Shown one piece after another: positions 16,435-23,786 of a stretch of 64,000 nt of DNA. Each line of letters opens with the position of its first letter. Positions within the stretch are counted from its first letter, which is position 1. The stretch comes from Micromonospora coxensis (GTDB lineage: Bacteria > Actinomycetota > Actinomycetes > Mycobacteriales > Micromonosporaceae). The translations under genes and the position numbers were made by a program. The notes below the pieces were generated by a model that was not told the origin of the DNA, searched no databases, and saw nothing but the letters and a program-made list of their open reading frames with translations. The stretch spans positions 992,001 through 1,056,000 of the forward strand of contig NZ_LT607753.1 in assembly GCF_900090295.1 (NCBI RefSeq). The letters run 5' to 3'.

Positions 16435-17447
16435 GCCGCGCTCCCCTGCGACAGCCAGCGGGCGTCCGGCTGGTCGTCCCACTGCAGGCGGGCCACCGTG
16501 TCGAGCACCCGGTCCACCGAGGGCAGGTGGGTGTGCTCCAGCATCGGCGCCGGGTACGGGATGTCCAGGCCGGACACCCGCAGCACCGGGGCGTGCAGGG
16601 CGTGGAAGCAGCGCTCCTGCACCCGGGCGGCGATCTCCGCGCCGACCCCGGCGAAGCCCTGCGCCTCCTGGATCACCACACAGCGGCCCGTCCTGCGCAC
16701 CGAGGCGGCGACGGTGCCGTCGTCGAACGGCACGATGGTGCGCACGTCGACGACCTCCAGGTCCCAGCCCTCCTCGCGGGCGGCCTCGGCGGCCTCCAGC
16801 GCGACCGGCACCGCCGGCCCGTACGCGACCAGGGTGGCGTCCGTGCCGGCCCGGCGTACGACGGCCGTGCCGAACGGCGCGGTCCGGGCGGGCAGCTCGG
16901 CCTCGGCGCTGGAGAAGTAGAGCTTCTTCGGCTCCATGAACACGACCGGGTCCGGGTCCTCGATCGCCTCGCGCAGCAGCGAGTACGCGTCCTCCACGGT
17001 GGCCGGGGTGACCACCTTCAGGCCCGGGGTGTGCGCGTAGTACGCCTCCGACGAGTCGCAGTGGTGCTCCACGCCGCCGATGCCACCGGCGTACGGCACC
17101 CGGATGACGATGGGCACGCTCAGCGACCCGCGGGTGCGGTTGCGCAGCTTCGCCACGTGCGAGGCGATCTGCTCGAACGCCGGGTACGCGAACGCGTCGA
17201 ACTGCATCTCCACCACCGGGCGCAGCCCGGACATGGCCAGGCCGACGGCGAAGCCGACGATGCCGGCCTCGGCGAGCGGGGTGTCGAAGCAGCGCTTGTC
17301 GCCGAAGCGGGCCTGGAGCCCGTCGGTGATCCGGAAGACGCCGCCGAGCTGGCCGACGTCCTCACCGAAGACGAGCACCCGCTCGTCGTCGAGCATCGCG
17401 TCGGCGAGCGCGGCGTTGAGCGCCTTCGCCATGGTCATGGTGGCCAT
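16431..17447 (-). CDS. bkdB: 2-oxo acid dehydrogenase E1 beta subunit
   Basis: This is the beta subunit of the TPP-dependent decarboxylase that feeds E2. The 338-residue protein starts MTMAKALNAALADAM and contains the family strings VFGEDVGQLGGVF (about residues 27-39) and FDTPLAEAGIVGFAVGLAM (about 54-72), ending in the usual C-terminal transketolase domain (VVDVRTIVPFD). Its ATG overlaps the E1alpha stop codon by one base (TGATG). Length matches the family (about 325-340 aa). Confidence 0.94.
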   Translation of the reverse strand: MATMTMAKALNAALADAMLDDERVLVFGEDVGQLGGVFRITDGLQARFGDKRCFDTPLAEAGIVGFAVGLAMSGLRPVVEMQFDAFAYPAFEQIASHVAKLRNRTRGSLSVPIVIRVPYAGGIGGVEHHCDSSEAYYAHTPGLKVVTPATVEDAYSLLREAIEDPDPVVFMEPKKLYFSSAEAELPARTAPFGTAVVRRAGTDATLVAYGPAVPVALEAAEAAREEGWDLEVVDVRTIVPFDDGTVAASVRRTGRCVVIQEAQGFAGVGAEIAARVQERCFHALHAPVLRVSGLDIPYPAPMLEHTHLPSVDRVLDTVARLQWDDQPDARWLSQGSAA

Positions 17448-18616
17448 CAGGCGTCCCCCTCCTCGGCACCGGCGGCCAGTTCGGCGCGGACCTGCTCGCG
17501 CTGCTCGACCAGCTGCGGGGTCGGCGCGGCGTAGACGTGGTCGAAGAGGCTGAGCGGCTCGACCGACGGCTGGGCGTTCATCCGCTCGCGCAGGTCGGCG
17601 GCGTACGCCTCGGCCTCCTCGGCGATCGCCGCGACGGCGGCGTCGTCCAGCACACCCCGGGCGCGCAGGTAGGTCTCCAGCCGGGCCACCGGGTCGCGGT
17701 CGCGCCACGCCTCGACCTCGTCGGCGTCGCGGTAGCGGGTGGCGTCGTCGGCGTTGGTGTGCGGCTCCATCCGGTAGGTGTGCGCCTCGACCAGGAACGG
17801 GCCGTGCCCGGCGCGGGCGTGCGCCACCGCGCGGGTGAGCACCGCCAGCACGGCGACCGGGTCGTTGCCGTCGACCTGCTCGCTGGGCACGCCGTAGCCG
17901 ACACCCTTGTACGCCAGGCTCGGCGCGGCGGTCTGCCGGGACAGCGGGACGCTGATCGCGTACTTGTTGTTCTGCACGAAGTACACGACCGGCGCCTTGA
18001 ACACGGCGGCGAAGTTGACGCCCTCGTGGAAGTCGCCCTCGCTGGTGGCGCCGTCGCCGATGAAGGCCAGCGCCACGGTGTCGCGCCCCTGGTAGGACTC
18101 GCCGTAGGCCAGGCCGGCGGCGTGCACGCACTGGGTCGCCAGCGGGGTGCACTGCGGCGCGGTGTGCCGCAGCGCGGCGTCGTACCCGCAGTGCCAGTCG
18201 CCGCGCAGCAGGGTGAGCACCTCGACCGGGTCGATGCCCCGGGAGGTCAGCGCCATCGACTCGCGGTAGGTGGGGAAGACCCAGTCGTCGTCGCGCAGCG
18301 CGAGGATCGCGCCGACCTGGCAGGCCTCCTGGCCCCGCGAGGACGGGTAGACGGCGAGCCGGCCCTGCTTGGTCAGCGCGGTGGCCTGGACGTCGAAGCG
18401 ACGCCCGACGACCATCCGGCGGTACATCTCGCGCAGCGCCTCGACGGGTGGCTCGGGATAGTCGGCGCGGGACGGCAGCGCGGTGCCGTCCGGGTTCAGC
18501 AGCCGGACCGGCTCGGCCTGCGGCAGCAGACCGGCGGACGGGTCCGGTGCGGCCGGGGTGGCCGGCCGGCGGGTGCGCGGGGATGCCCTGCGGACCGCCT
18601 GGGGTGTGGTCGTCAC
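17447..18616 (-). CDS. bkdA: 2-oxo acid dehydrogenase E1 alpha subunit
   Basis: The alpha subunit carries the TPP pyrophosphate site. GDGATSEGDFHEGVNFAAVF (about residues 190-209) followed by VQNN is the classic GDG-x(~26)-NN ThDP motif. HTNADDATRYR near residue 290 is the conserved phosphorylation-loop region. The 389-residue protein has an extended Pro/Ala-rich N-terminus of about 60 residues. The GTG at 18616 is chosen because AGGAGG lies 8 nt upstream. First gene of the three-gene operon, divergent from an Lrp/AsnC regulator, as in Streptomyces bkd loci. Confidence 0.94.
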   Translation of the reverse strand: MTTTPQAVRRASPRTRRPATPAAPDPSAGLLPQAEPVRLLNPDGTALPSRADYPEPPVEALREMYRRMVVGRRFDVQATALTKQGRLAVYPSSRGQEACQVGAILALRDDDWVFPTYRESMALTSRGIDPVEVLTLLRGDWHCGYDAALRHTAPQCTPLATQCVHAAGLAYGESYQGRDTVALAFIGDGATSEGDFHEGVNFAAVFKAPVVYFVQNNKYAISVPLSRQTAAPSLAYKGVGYGVPSEQVDGNDPVAVLAVLTRAVAHARAGHGPFLVEAHTYRMEPHTNADDATRYRDADEVEAWRDRDPVARLETYLRARGVLDDAAVAAIAEEAEAYAADLRERMNAQPSVEPLSLFDHVYAAPTPQLVEQREQVRAELAAGAEEGDA

Positions 18617-18667
18617 GGCGGGGACCTCCTGGACGTGTGGTGGCCTTATGCTCCTGCCGTTGGATGA

Positions 18668-18697
18668 TTGACTCAAGACGCGCGGTCAACGTGGGAT
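18668..18697. promoter_or_regulatory. Candidate promoter/operator between bkdA and the Lrp gene
   Basis: TTGACT-N18-TGGGAT reads as a + strand promoter for the regulator. The inverted pair TTGAC (18668-18672) and GTCAA (18685-18689) could be a binding site for the regulator itself. On the minus strand the second arm gives a TTGACC -35 candidate for the E1alpha gene. Confidence 0.35.
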
Positions 18698-18721
18698 GAA
18701 TGGCATGGACAGGGGGCTGAT

Positions 18722-19228
18722 GTGAGCCAGGAGACCCCACCGACACCGGGCGGGCCGGGCGGAACGGGACGTTCGGCCGGGCCCCTGGACGAGGTCGACC
18801 GGCGCATCCTGGACGAACTGGTCCGCGACGGCCGGCTCTCCATACGTACGCTCGCCGAACGGGTGCACGTCTCCCGCACCAACGCGTACGCCCGGGTGGA
18901 GCGGTTGCTGCGCGACGGGGTGATCACCGGGTTCGCCGCCCGGGTCGCCCCGGAGCCGGCCGGGCTGGGCACCTCGGCGTACATCGCGCTGACCATCCAG
19001 CAGAACACCTGGCGGGAGGTGTCGGCGGAGCTGGCCCGGGTGCGCTACGTGGAGCACGTGGCGCTGCTCAGCGGCGAGCACGACGTGCTGGCCCTGGTCC
19101 GCGCGCCGGACAACGCCACCCTGCGGGACGTGGTGCTGGACCGGGTGCAGGGCATCGCCGGGGTGCTGTCGACCCGCAGCTGGCTGGTCTTCGAGGAGTT
19201 CACCGGCGCGCAGAGCCCCTGGGAGTAG
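18722..19228 (+). CDS. Lrp/AsnC family transcriptional regulator (BkdR-like)
   Basis: The 168-residue regulator has an N-terminal winged helix (about residues 22-75: DEVDRRILDELVRDGRLSIR then LAERVHVSRTNAYARVERLL). A RAM ligand-binding domain follows (about 85-160: GLGTSAYIALTIQ, VEHVALLSGEHDVLALVRA). These proteins sense amino acids and form octamers. Position and orientation, divergent from E1alpha, point to control of the dehydrogenase operon. The GTG at 18722 has AGGGGG 6-7 nt upstream; an upstream in-frame TTG (18668) is less likely because it falls inside the promoter. Its stop lies only 6 bp from the stop of the convergent LigD gene. Confidence 0.9.
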   Translation: MSQETPPTPGGPGGTGRSAGPLDEVDRRILDELVRDGRLSIRTLAERVHVSRTNAYARVERLLRDGVITGFAARVAPEPAGLGTSAYIALTIQQNTWREVSAELARVRYVEHVALLSGEHDVLALVRAPDNATLRDVVLDRVQGIAGVLSTRSWLVFEEFTGAQSPWE

Positions 19229-19234
19229 GGGCGC

Positions 19235-20209
19235 TCAGCGCTCCGGCGGCGCCTCCAGCCCTTCCCGGTCGGCCAGCTCCAGCAGGGGCTGCAGGGAGAA
19301 GCGCCGCTCGTCCAGCCCGGCGTGCGGGTCGCCCCGGTCGGCGAACCGGGCCGGCATGCCGACCACGTCGAAGTCCTCCGGGCGGGCGTCGTCCAGCTCC
19401 GACCAGTCCAGCGGCGCGGACACCAGCGCCGCCGGCGTCGGGCGGATCGAGTACGCCGAGGTCATCGTGTGGTCGCGGGCCATCTGGTTGTAGTCGACGA
19501 AGACCGGCCGGTCGCGCTGCTCCCGCCACCACGTGGTGGTGACCAGGTCGGGGCGACGGCGCTGCATCTCCCGGCCGAGCGCCAGCACCGCCCGTCGGCA
19601 CTCGCCGAAGCTCCAGCGGGGCTCGATGGAGAGGTAGACGTGCACGCCCCGGCCGCCGGTGGTCTTCGGGTACCCGACCAGGCCCAGCTCGTCGAGGAAG
19701 GCCCGCACCTCGTGCGCCACCGGCACCACCTGGTCGAAGCCCACGCCGGGCATCGGGTCCAGGTCGATCCGCAACTGGTCGGGGTGCTCCACGTCGGCGG
19801 CGGTGACCGGCCACGGGTGGAACCGCAGGGTGCCCAGGTTGGCCGCCCAGGCCACCACGGCCAGCTCGCTCGGGGCGACCTCGTCGGCGGTCCGCCCGCT
19901 GGGGAAGGTGATGTGCGCGGTGCGCACCCAGTCTGGCGCGCCCGCCGGCAGGCGCTTCTGGTAGAAGGCGTCACCCCGGTTGTCCTGCCGGGTGCCGATC
20001 CGGGCCCCCTCGAACACCCCGCGCGGCCAGCGTTCCAGCATGGTGGGGCGGTTTCGCAGGGCGCGCAGGATGCCGTCGCCGACGGCGAGGAAGTAGCGCA
20101 CCACGTCCACCTTGGTCAGCCCGCGCTCGGGGAAGTAGGGCTTGTCCGGGCTGGAGACCCGGACGACCCGCTCCCCGACCCGGATCACCTCGGCCGCCGT
20201 CGTCGCCAC
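19235..20209 (-). CDS. Stand-alone LigD polymerase domain (NHEJ primase-polymerase)
   Basis: The protein is an archaeo-eukaryotic primase fold polymerase that fills ends during non-homologous end joining. The 324-residue product covers only the LigD Pol domain: SSPDKPYFPERGLTKVDVVR at the start, catalytic Asp149 and Asp151 in RIDLDPMPG, the nucleotide-binding TTGGRGVHVYL (about 183-193), and third Asp229 in VFVDYNQ. The ligase and phosphoesterase domains of full LigD are absent, and no ku gene is in the window. The start is a leaderless GTG at 20209 with TACGGT 7 nt upstream. Actinomycetes often carry such split polymerases. Confidence 0.93.
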   Translation of the reverse strand: MATTAAEVIRVGERVVRVSSPDKPYFPERGLTKVDVVRYFLAVGDGILRALRNRPTMLERWPRGVFEGARIGTRQDNRGDAFYQKRLPAGAPDWVRTAHITFPSGRTADEVAPSELAVVAWAANLGTLRFHPWPVTAADVEHPDQLRIDLDPMPGVGFDQVVPVAHEVRAFLDELGLVGYPKTTGGRGVHVYLSIEPRWSFGECRRAVLALGREMQRRRPDLVTTTWWREQRDRPVFVDYNQMARDHTMTSAYSIRPTPAALVSAPLDWSELDDARPEDFDVVGMPARFADRGDPHAGLDERRFSLQPLLELADREGLEAPPER

Positions 20210-20216
20210 GCCTCAC

Positions 20217-20222
20217 ACCGTA
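20217..20222 (-). promoter_or_regulatory. -10 element of the leaderless LigD-Pol transcript
   Basis: Minus-strand TACGGT ends 7 nt before the GTG at 20209, with no Shine-Dalgarno between. Confidence 0.6.
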
Positions 20223-20343
20223 ACGGCAGGCGCCGACACCCGGGCCCGGCTCGCGGAGACGGGGCGTGCGGCCGTCCGGCGCATCGCGGGATCGGCGTAG
20301 CCTGCGGGGTGGGCCCGCCTCCGCCGGCCCGGACCTGCGCTCC

Positions 20344-20349
20344 TAGGCT
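20344..20349 (+). promoter_or_regulatory. -10 element of the leaderless TsaC-like transcript
   Basis: TAGGCT ends 6 nt before the ATG at 20356, again without a ribosome-binding sequence. Confidence 0.65.
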
Positions 20350-20355
20350 GCCGCC

Positions 20356-20976
20356 ATGGCGACGTACCTCGACGTGCACCCGGAGAACCCGCAACCGCGG
20401 ACGATCAGCCGGGTGGTCGACCTCCTGCGCTCCGACGGTTTGATCGCGTACCCGACGGACTCGTGCTTCGCCCTCGGCTGCCGGATGGGCAACCGGGACG
20501 GCATCGACCGGATCCGCGACATCCGCCAGCTCGACAGCCGGCACCACTTCACCCTGGTGTGCCGGGACTTCGCGCAGCTCGGCCAGCTCGTCCAGATCAA
20601 CAACGCCCTGTTCCGGTCGCTGAAGGCGGCCACGCCCGGCAGCTACACCTTCATCCTGCCGGCCACGAGGGAGGTCCCGCGCCGCCTGCTGCACCCGAAG
20701 AAGAAGACCGTGGGCGTCCGCATCCCCGACCACCCGGTGGCGCAGGCGCTGCTGACCGAACTGGGCGAGCCGCTGGTGTCGAGCACCCTGCTGCTGCCCG
20801 ACGAGGCCGAGCCGATGACGCAGGGCTGGGAGATCAAGGAGCGGCTCGACCACGTGCTCGACGCGGTCATCGACTCCGGCGAGTGCGGCACCCTGCCCAC
20901 CACCGTGGTCGACTTCTCCCAGGGCGAGGCGGAGATCGTCCGCCGGGGCGCCGGGGACCCGTCCCGCTTCGAGTAG
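20356..20976 (+). CDS. TsaC/Sua5/YciO family protein
   Basis: Members with confirmed function make threonylcarbamoyl-AMP for the t6A modification of tRNA. The 206-residue protein shows the YrdC fold: VVDLLRSDGLIAYPTDSCFA (about residues 18-37), KKKTVGVRIPDHPVAQALL (about 116-134) and PLVSSTLLLP. The start and the TDSCFALGC string are closer to the YciO branch than to TsaC proper, and that branch may not replace TsaC in t6A synthesis. Cytosolic and monocistronic. Confidence 0.85.
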   Translation: MATYLDVHPENPQPRTISRVVDLLRSDGLIAYPTDSCFALGCRMGNRDGIDRIRDIRQLDSRHHFTLVCRDFAQLGQLVQINNALFRSLKAATPGSYTFILPATREVPRRLLHPKKKTVGVRIPDHPVAQALLTELGEPLVSSTLLLPDEAEPMTQGWEIKERLDHVLDAVIDSGECGTLPTTVVDFSQGEAEIVRRGAGDPSRFE

Positions 20977-21027
20977 GCCCTCGCGCGTCAGCCGACCGGA
21001 TGACGTGATCCACTCCGGGCGGCGGGG

Positions 21028-21573
21028 TCAGACCGGCTCGTCGTCCGACGAGGGCAGCGGCAGCAGCAGGGCGGTGCTGCCGGTGCGCCGGTCGGAGTGC
21101 GGGGGTGGCGGCAGGTCGGCGCCCGGTGCCCGGCTGTGCAGCCGGCCCGCGCCGGGCGGCCCGGCGCGACGGGAGACCTGGCAGGTCACCTGGTGGATCG
21201 GCGCAGGCGCGGTACCGAACCGGCCCGGTCCCCAGCGCACCCAGATCGCGACGCGGCCGGCCGCCGCCTCCGCCGCCAGCTTCTCCCAGGTACGCCGCCG
21301 ATCGGTGTGGTCGACCTCGACGACCACGGGTGGCCCGTCCGGCCGGGCGCACGCCACGTCGAGCACCGACTGCCGGCCCGACAGCGGTGGCGGTAGGGGC
21401 AGCACGCTCGTCGCCCGGCGGTAGACCCGCCAGCCCTGGTCACCCGCCCAGGCGACCACCGAGTCGATGATCCGCGCCGTCACCGCGTCCGTGCCGAGGT
21501 CGACGAAGGCGAGCCGGGCGAGCGCCTGCCCGAGCGACGCCGCCAGCCGTTCGCCGTCCGCAACCCCGTCCAT
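21028..21573 (-). CDS. Hypothetical protein with nuclease-like core
   Basis: The 181-residue protein is not recognised with certainty. The middle part reads SVLDVACARPDGPPVVVEVD (about residues 74-93) followed by HTDRRRTWEKLAAEAAAGRV. An acidic residue, a strand with E-x-D and a basic helix is the layout of PD-(D/E)xK nuclease-fold proteins that use a shared-DNA-end domain. The C-terminal 50 residues are Pro/Arg-rich and probably disordered. The start at 21573 is chosen over an in-frame ATG at 21594 because minus-strand TACCCT lies exactly 6 nt before it. Function unknown. Confidence 0.6.
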   Translation of the reverse strand: MDGVADGERLAASLGQALARLAFVDLGTDAVTARIIDSVVAWAGDQGWRVYRRATSVLPLPPPLSGRQSVLDVACARPDGPPVVVEVDHTDRRRTWEKLAAEAAAGRVAIWVRWGPGRFGTAPAPIHQVTCQVSRRAGPPGAGRLHSRAPGADLPPPPHSDRRTGSTALLLPLPSSDDEPV

Positions 21574-21579
21574 GCGCGC

Positions 21580-21585
21580 AGGGTA
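21580..21585 (-). promoter_or_regulatory. -10 element of the leaderless 21573 transcript
   Basis: TACCCT on the minus strand ends 6 nt before the ATG at 21573 and decides the start. Confidence 0.6.
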
Positions 21586-21617
21586 GCGGCTCACCCGGCA
21601 CCCCCGTCCTCCCGATC

Positions 21618-21650
21618 GACCGGCCCGCCGCCCGGGGCGGCGGGCCGGTC
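21618..21650 (-). terminator. Terminator of the Xaa-Pro peptidase gene
   Basis: A perfect 15-bp stem (21618-21632 with 21636-21650) with a 3-nt loop, 12 bp past the stop at 21662. Confidence 0.8.
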
Positions 21651-21661
21651 ACGATTCGCCG

Positions 21662-23608
21662 TCAGGACCGGGCGGGAAGCTGACGGTTGTCGGGCGGGGC
21701 GAGGCGGTCGGCCGACGGGTCGGGAGCGGTGACCACCTCCGGCACGCCGGTGACCGGCGGCAGGGTTGCGGGGCCGGTGACGGGCAGCGTCAGCGTGCTG
21801 CGCCCGAGGTCCACCCGGACGGTGGCGTCCCGGTCGTCGGTCTCGGTGAAGCCCGGGTCGCTCTGGGCGAGGACGAGACCGAGGACGTGGCCGGCCGGCA
21901 GCACCGCGTCGTACGCGTTGAGCGGCAGGGTGACCGTGTACCACCGGTCCGGGCGCAGCGGGCTGGTGAACCGCAGGGACCGGTGGTGCGCCGCGTCGAG
22001 CCAGCCGCGGGTGAGCACGCCGTGGTCGGTGACCGCGGTGATCTCGGCCGTGTCCCGGTAACAGGCGTCGTCGGCCTCGGTGGACTCCCCCCAGCACGAC
22101 TCGGTGGTCAGCGTCCGGACCCCCTCGGAGTTGCGGTACTGGATCCGTTCCGCGGTGCCGTAGTCGACGAGTCGCGCGCTCAGCGCGGTGGTCGGCCGGT
22201 CGACCCTGATCCGCAGGCGCACCGACGGCGTCCCGGAGATCCGCAGCGGCGCGGTCAGCGGGCCGGAGAGGAACACCAGCCGCCCGGCGCGGGCGGTCGT
22301 CGGTTCGGTGACCACCTGCGGCTCGGTCAGCGACTCGTCGGTGTACGCCCGCACCACGCCCGGCCGGGCGCCCCGACCGCCGAGCGTGCCGGTCGTACCG
22401 TCGCCGGCCCCCAGGGACACCGGAACGTCCCGGGTACCCGGCGCCGGCCAGTCGCGCTGCTCGGTCCACACCCCGGGGGCGGTCTCCAGGGTGGCGCGGG
22501 GCTCCCGCATGACGCCGTTGGGCAGGCCCTGCAACCAGTAGTCGAACCAGCGGTGCAGGGTGGCCACCCACTCGGCCCGGCGGACGTCGAACGGGTCCTC
22601 GTGCCCGGCCTGGTAGAGCCAGAGCCTGCGCGGCACCTGCCGGTCGGCGAGCGCGTCCCACCAGCGGGCGAACTGGCCGGTGGTGACGTTCAGGTCGTTG
22701 ACGCCGTGCGCGACCAGGACGCTGGCCCGGACCTGCCCGACCGAGCGGCGGTAGTCCCGCTCCGCCCAGTACGCGTTGTAGTCGCCGGTGTCCTCCGCGC
22801 TCTCCGCGCGCAGCCGGGCGAGCACCGCGGCGCACGCCTCGGCGGGCCTGCCGTTGACCACCCGGTGCAGGTAGGCGGGATAGTCCGAGGCGCGCAGCAG
22901 GCCCCGGTACCGCTGGTAGTCGTACCAACTGGAGATCGCGGAGATCGGCACGACGGTCGCCAGGCCCCGCACGCCGGTGGCCGCCACGCCGTTGGCGACC
23001 GAGCCGTCCCACGACTTGCCGATCATGCCGACCCGGCCGGTGCTCCACGACGCGGTGACCGGCTCGCCGTCCAGCGTGAAGCCGCGGGCCCGGCCGTTGA
23101 GCCAGTCCACCACCGCCCTCGCCCCGGCCACCTCGGCCCGGCCGCCGACGTCCTCGCAGCCGGTGGCGCGCGCGGTGCCGCTGAGGTCGACCGCGGCGAA
23201 GGCGTACCCGCGGGGGACGAACCAGTTGTCGTAGAAGAGCGGCGCCTTGGCGATCACGCCGTTCGCGTCGTACGTCTTGCGTTCGCTCTCGTTGCCCCGG
23301 CCGCAGCAGTGGTAGTACGGCGAGGCGTCCATGATGACCGGCACCCGGACGCCGGCCTGCGCCGCCTCCCGGGGCCGGACCAGGTCGACCATGACCCGGT
23401 CCCGCGCGCCGTCGCCGTCGGCGTCGGTCGGCGTCTCGACCTGGACGCTCTCCCGGACGGCGTCGGCGTAGGAGTAGACCGGCACCGTGTGGTCGCCGAC
23501 GATGTGCGGCGGGTCGGGCGCGGCGTGGGCGGGGGTGGTGGGGGCGGCCGTGACCAGCAGCGCCGTGAGGGTGGCGGCGGCCAGCGCCCGGCTCCGGGCA
23601 GGCGTCAT
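21662..23608 (-). CDS. Secreted Xaa-Pro dipeptidyl-peptidase (S15 family)
   Basis: The enzyme removes N-terminal X-Pro dipeptides outside the cell. The 648-residue precursor has a Sec signal (about residues 1-29, ending AHA-A). It has an alpha/beta-hydrolase domain with nucleophile Ser in GMIGKSWDGSVANG (about 190-204), a helical cap, the acid region VLVAHGVNDLNV (about 320-331), the catalytic His in YQAGHEDPF, and a C-terminal jelly-roll (about 430-600) as in S15/CocE proteins. Some relatives act as cocaine-esterase-like acyl hydrolases, so substrate class is not certain. Divergent from the Asp-box propeller gene. Confidence 0.92.
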   Translation of the reverse strand: MTPARSRALAAATLTALLVTAAPTTPAHAAPDPPHIVGDHTVPVYSYADAVRESVQVETPTDADGDGARDRVMVDLVRPREAAQAGVRVPVIMDASPYYHCCGRGNESERKTYDANGVIAKAPLFYDNWFVPRGYAFAAVDLSGTARATGCEDVGGRAEVAGARAVVDWLNGRARGFTLDGEPVTASWSTGRVGMIGKSWDGSVANGVAATGVRGLATVVPISAISSWYDYQRYRGLLRASDYPAYLHRVVNGRPAEACAAVLARLRAESAEDTGDYNAYWAERDYRRSVGQVRASVLVAHGVNDLNVTTGQFARWWDALADRQVPRRLWLYQAGHEDPFDVRRAEWVATLHRWFDYWLQGLPNGVMREPRATLETAPGVWTEQRDWPAPGTRDVPVSLGAGDGTTGTLGGRGARPGVVRAYTDESLTEPQVVTEPTTARAGRLVFLSGPLTAPLRISGTPSVRLRIRVDRPTTALSARLVDYGTAERIQYRNSEGVRTLTTESCWGESTEADDACYRDTAEITAVTDHGVLTRGWLDAAHHRSLRFTSPLRPDRWYTVTLPLNAYDAVLPAGHVLGLVLAQSDPGFTETDDRDATVRVDLGRSTLTLPVTGPATLPPVTGVPEVVTAPDPSADRLAPPDNRQLPARS

Positions 23609-23713
23609 CGTGGTCCTTCCGACGGGTACGGCAGGTCAGGCCATTCCACCCCATCGATGCGACCGCTGCCTAGACCCCGTGTCCATCCGGTCACTTTCGG
23701 CGACGCCGAAGGG

Positions 23714-23742
23714 TTGACCATCGACAACTGTCTTCGTAACGT
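23714..23742 (+). promoter_or_regulatory. Consensus-like promoter of the Asp-box propeller gene
   Basis: TTGACC (23714-23719), a 17-bp spacer and TAACGT (23737-23742) form a near-consensus vegetative promoter. The leader would be about 40 nt and contains GAAGGG before the GTG at 23787. Confidence 0.75.
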
Positions 23743-23786
23743 TCGGCGGGACCGTCGACCCTCCCTCCACCGGCGAAGGGACCTCC

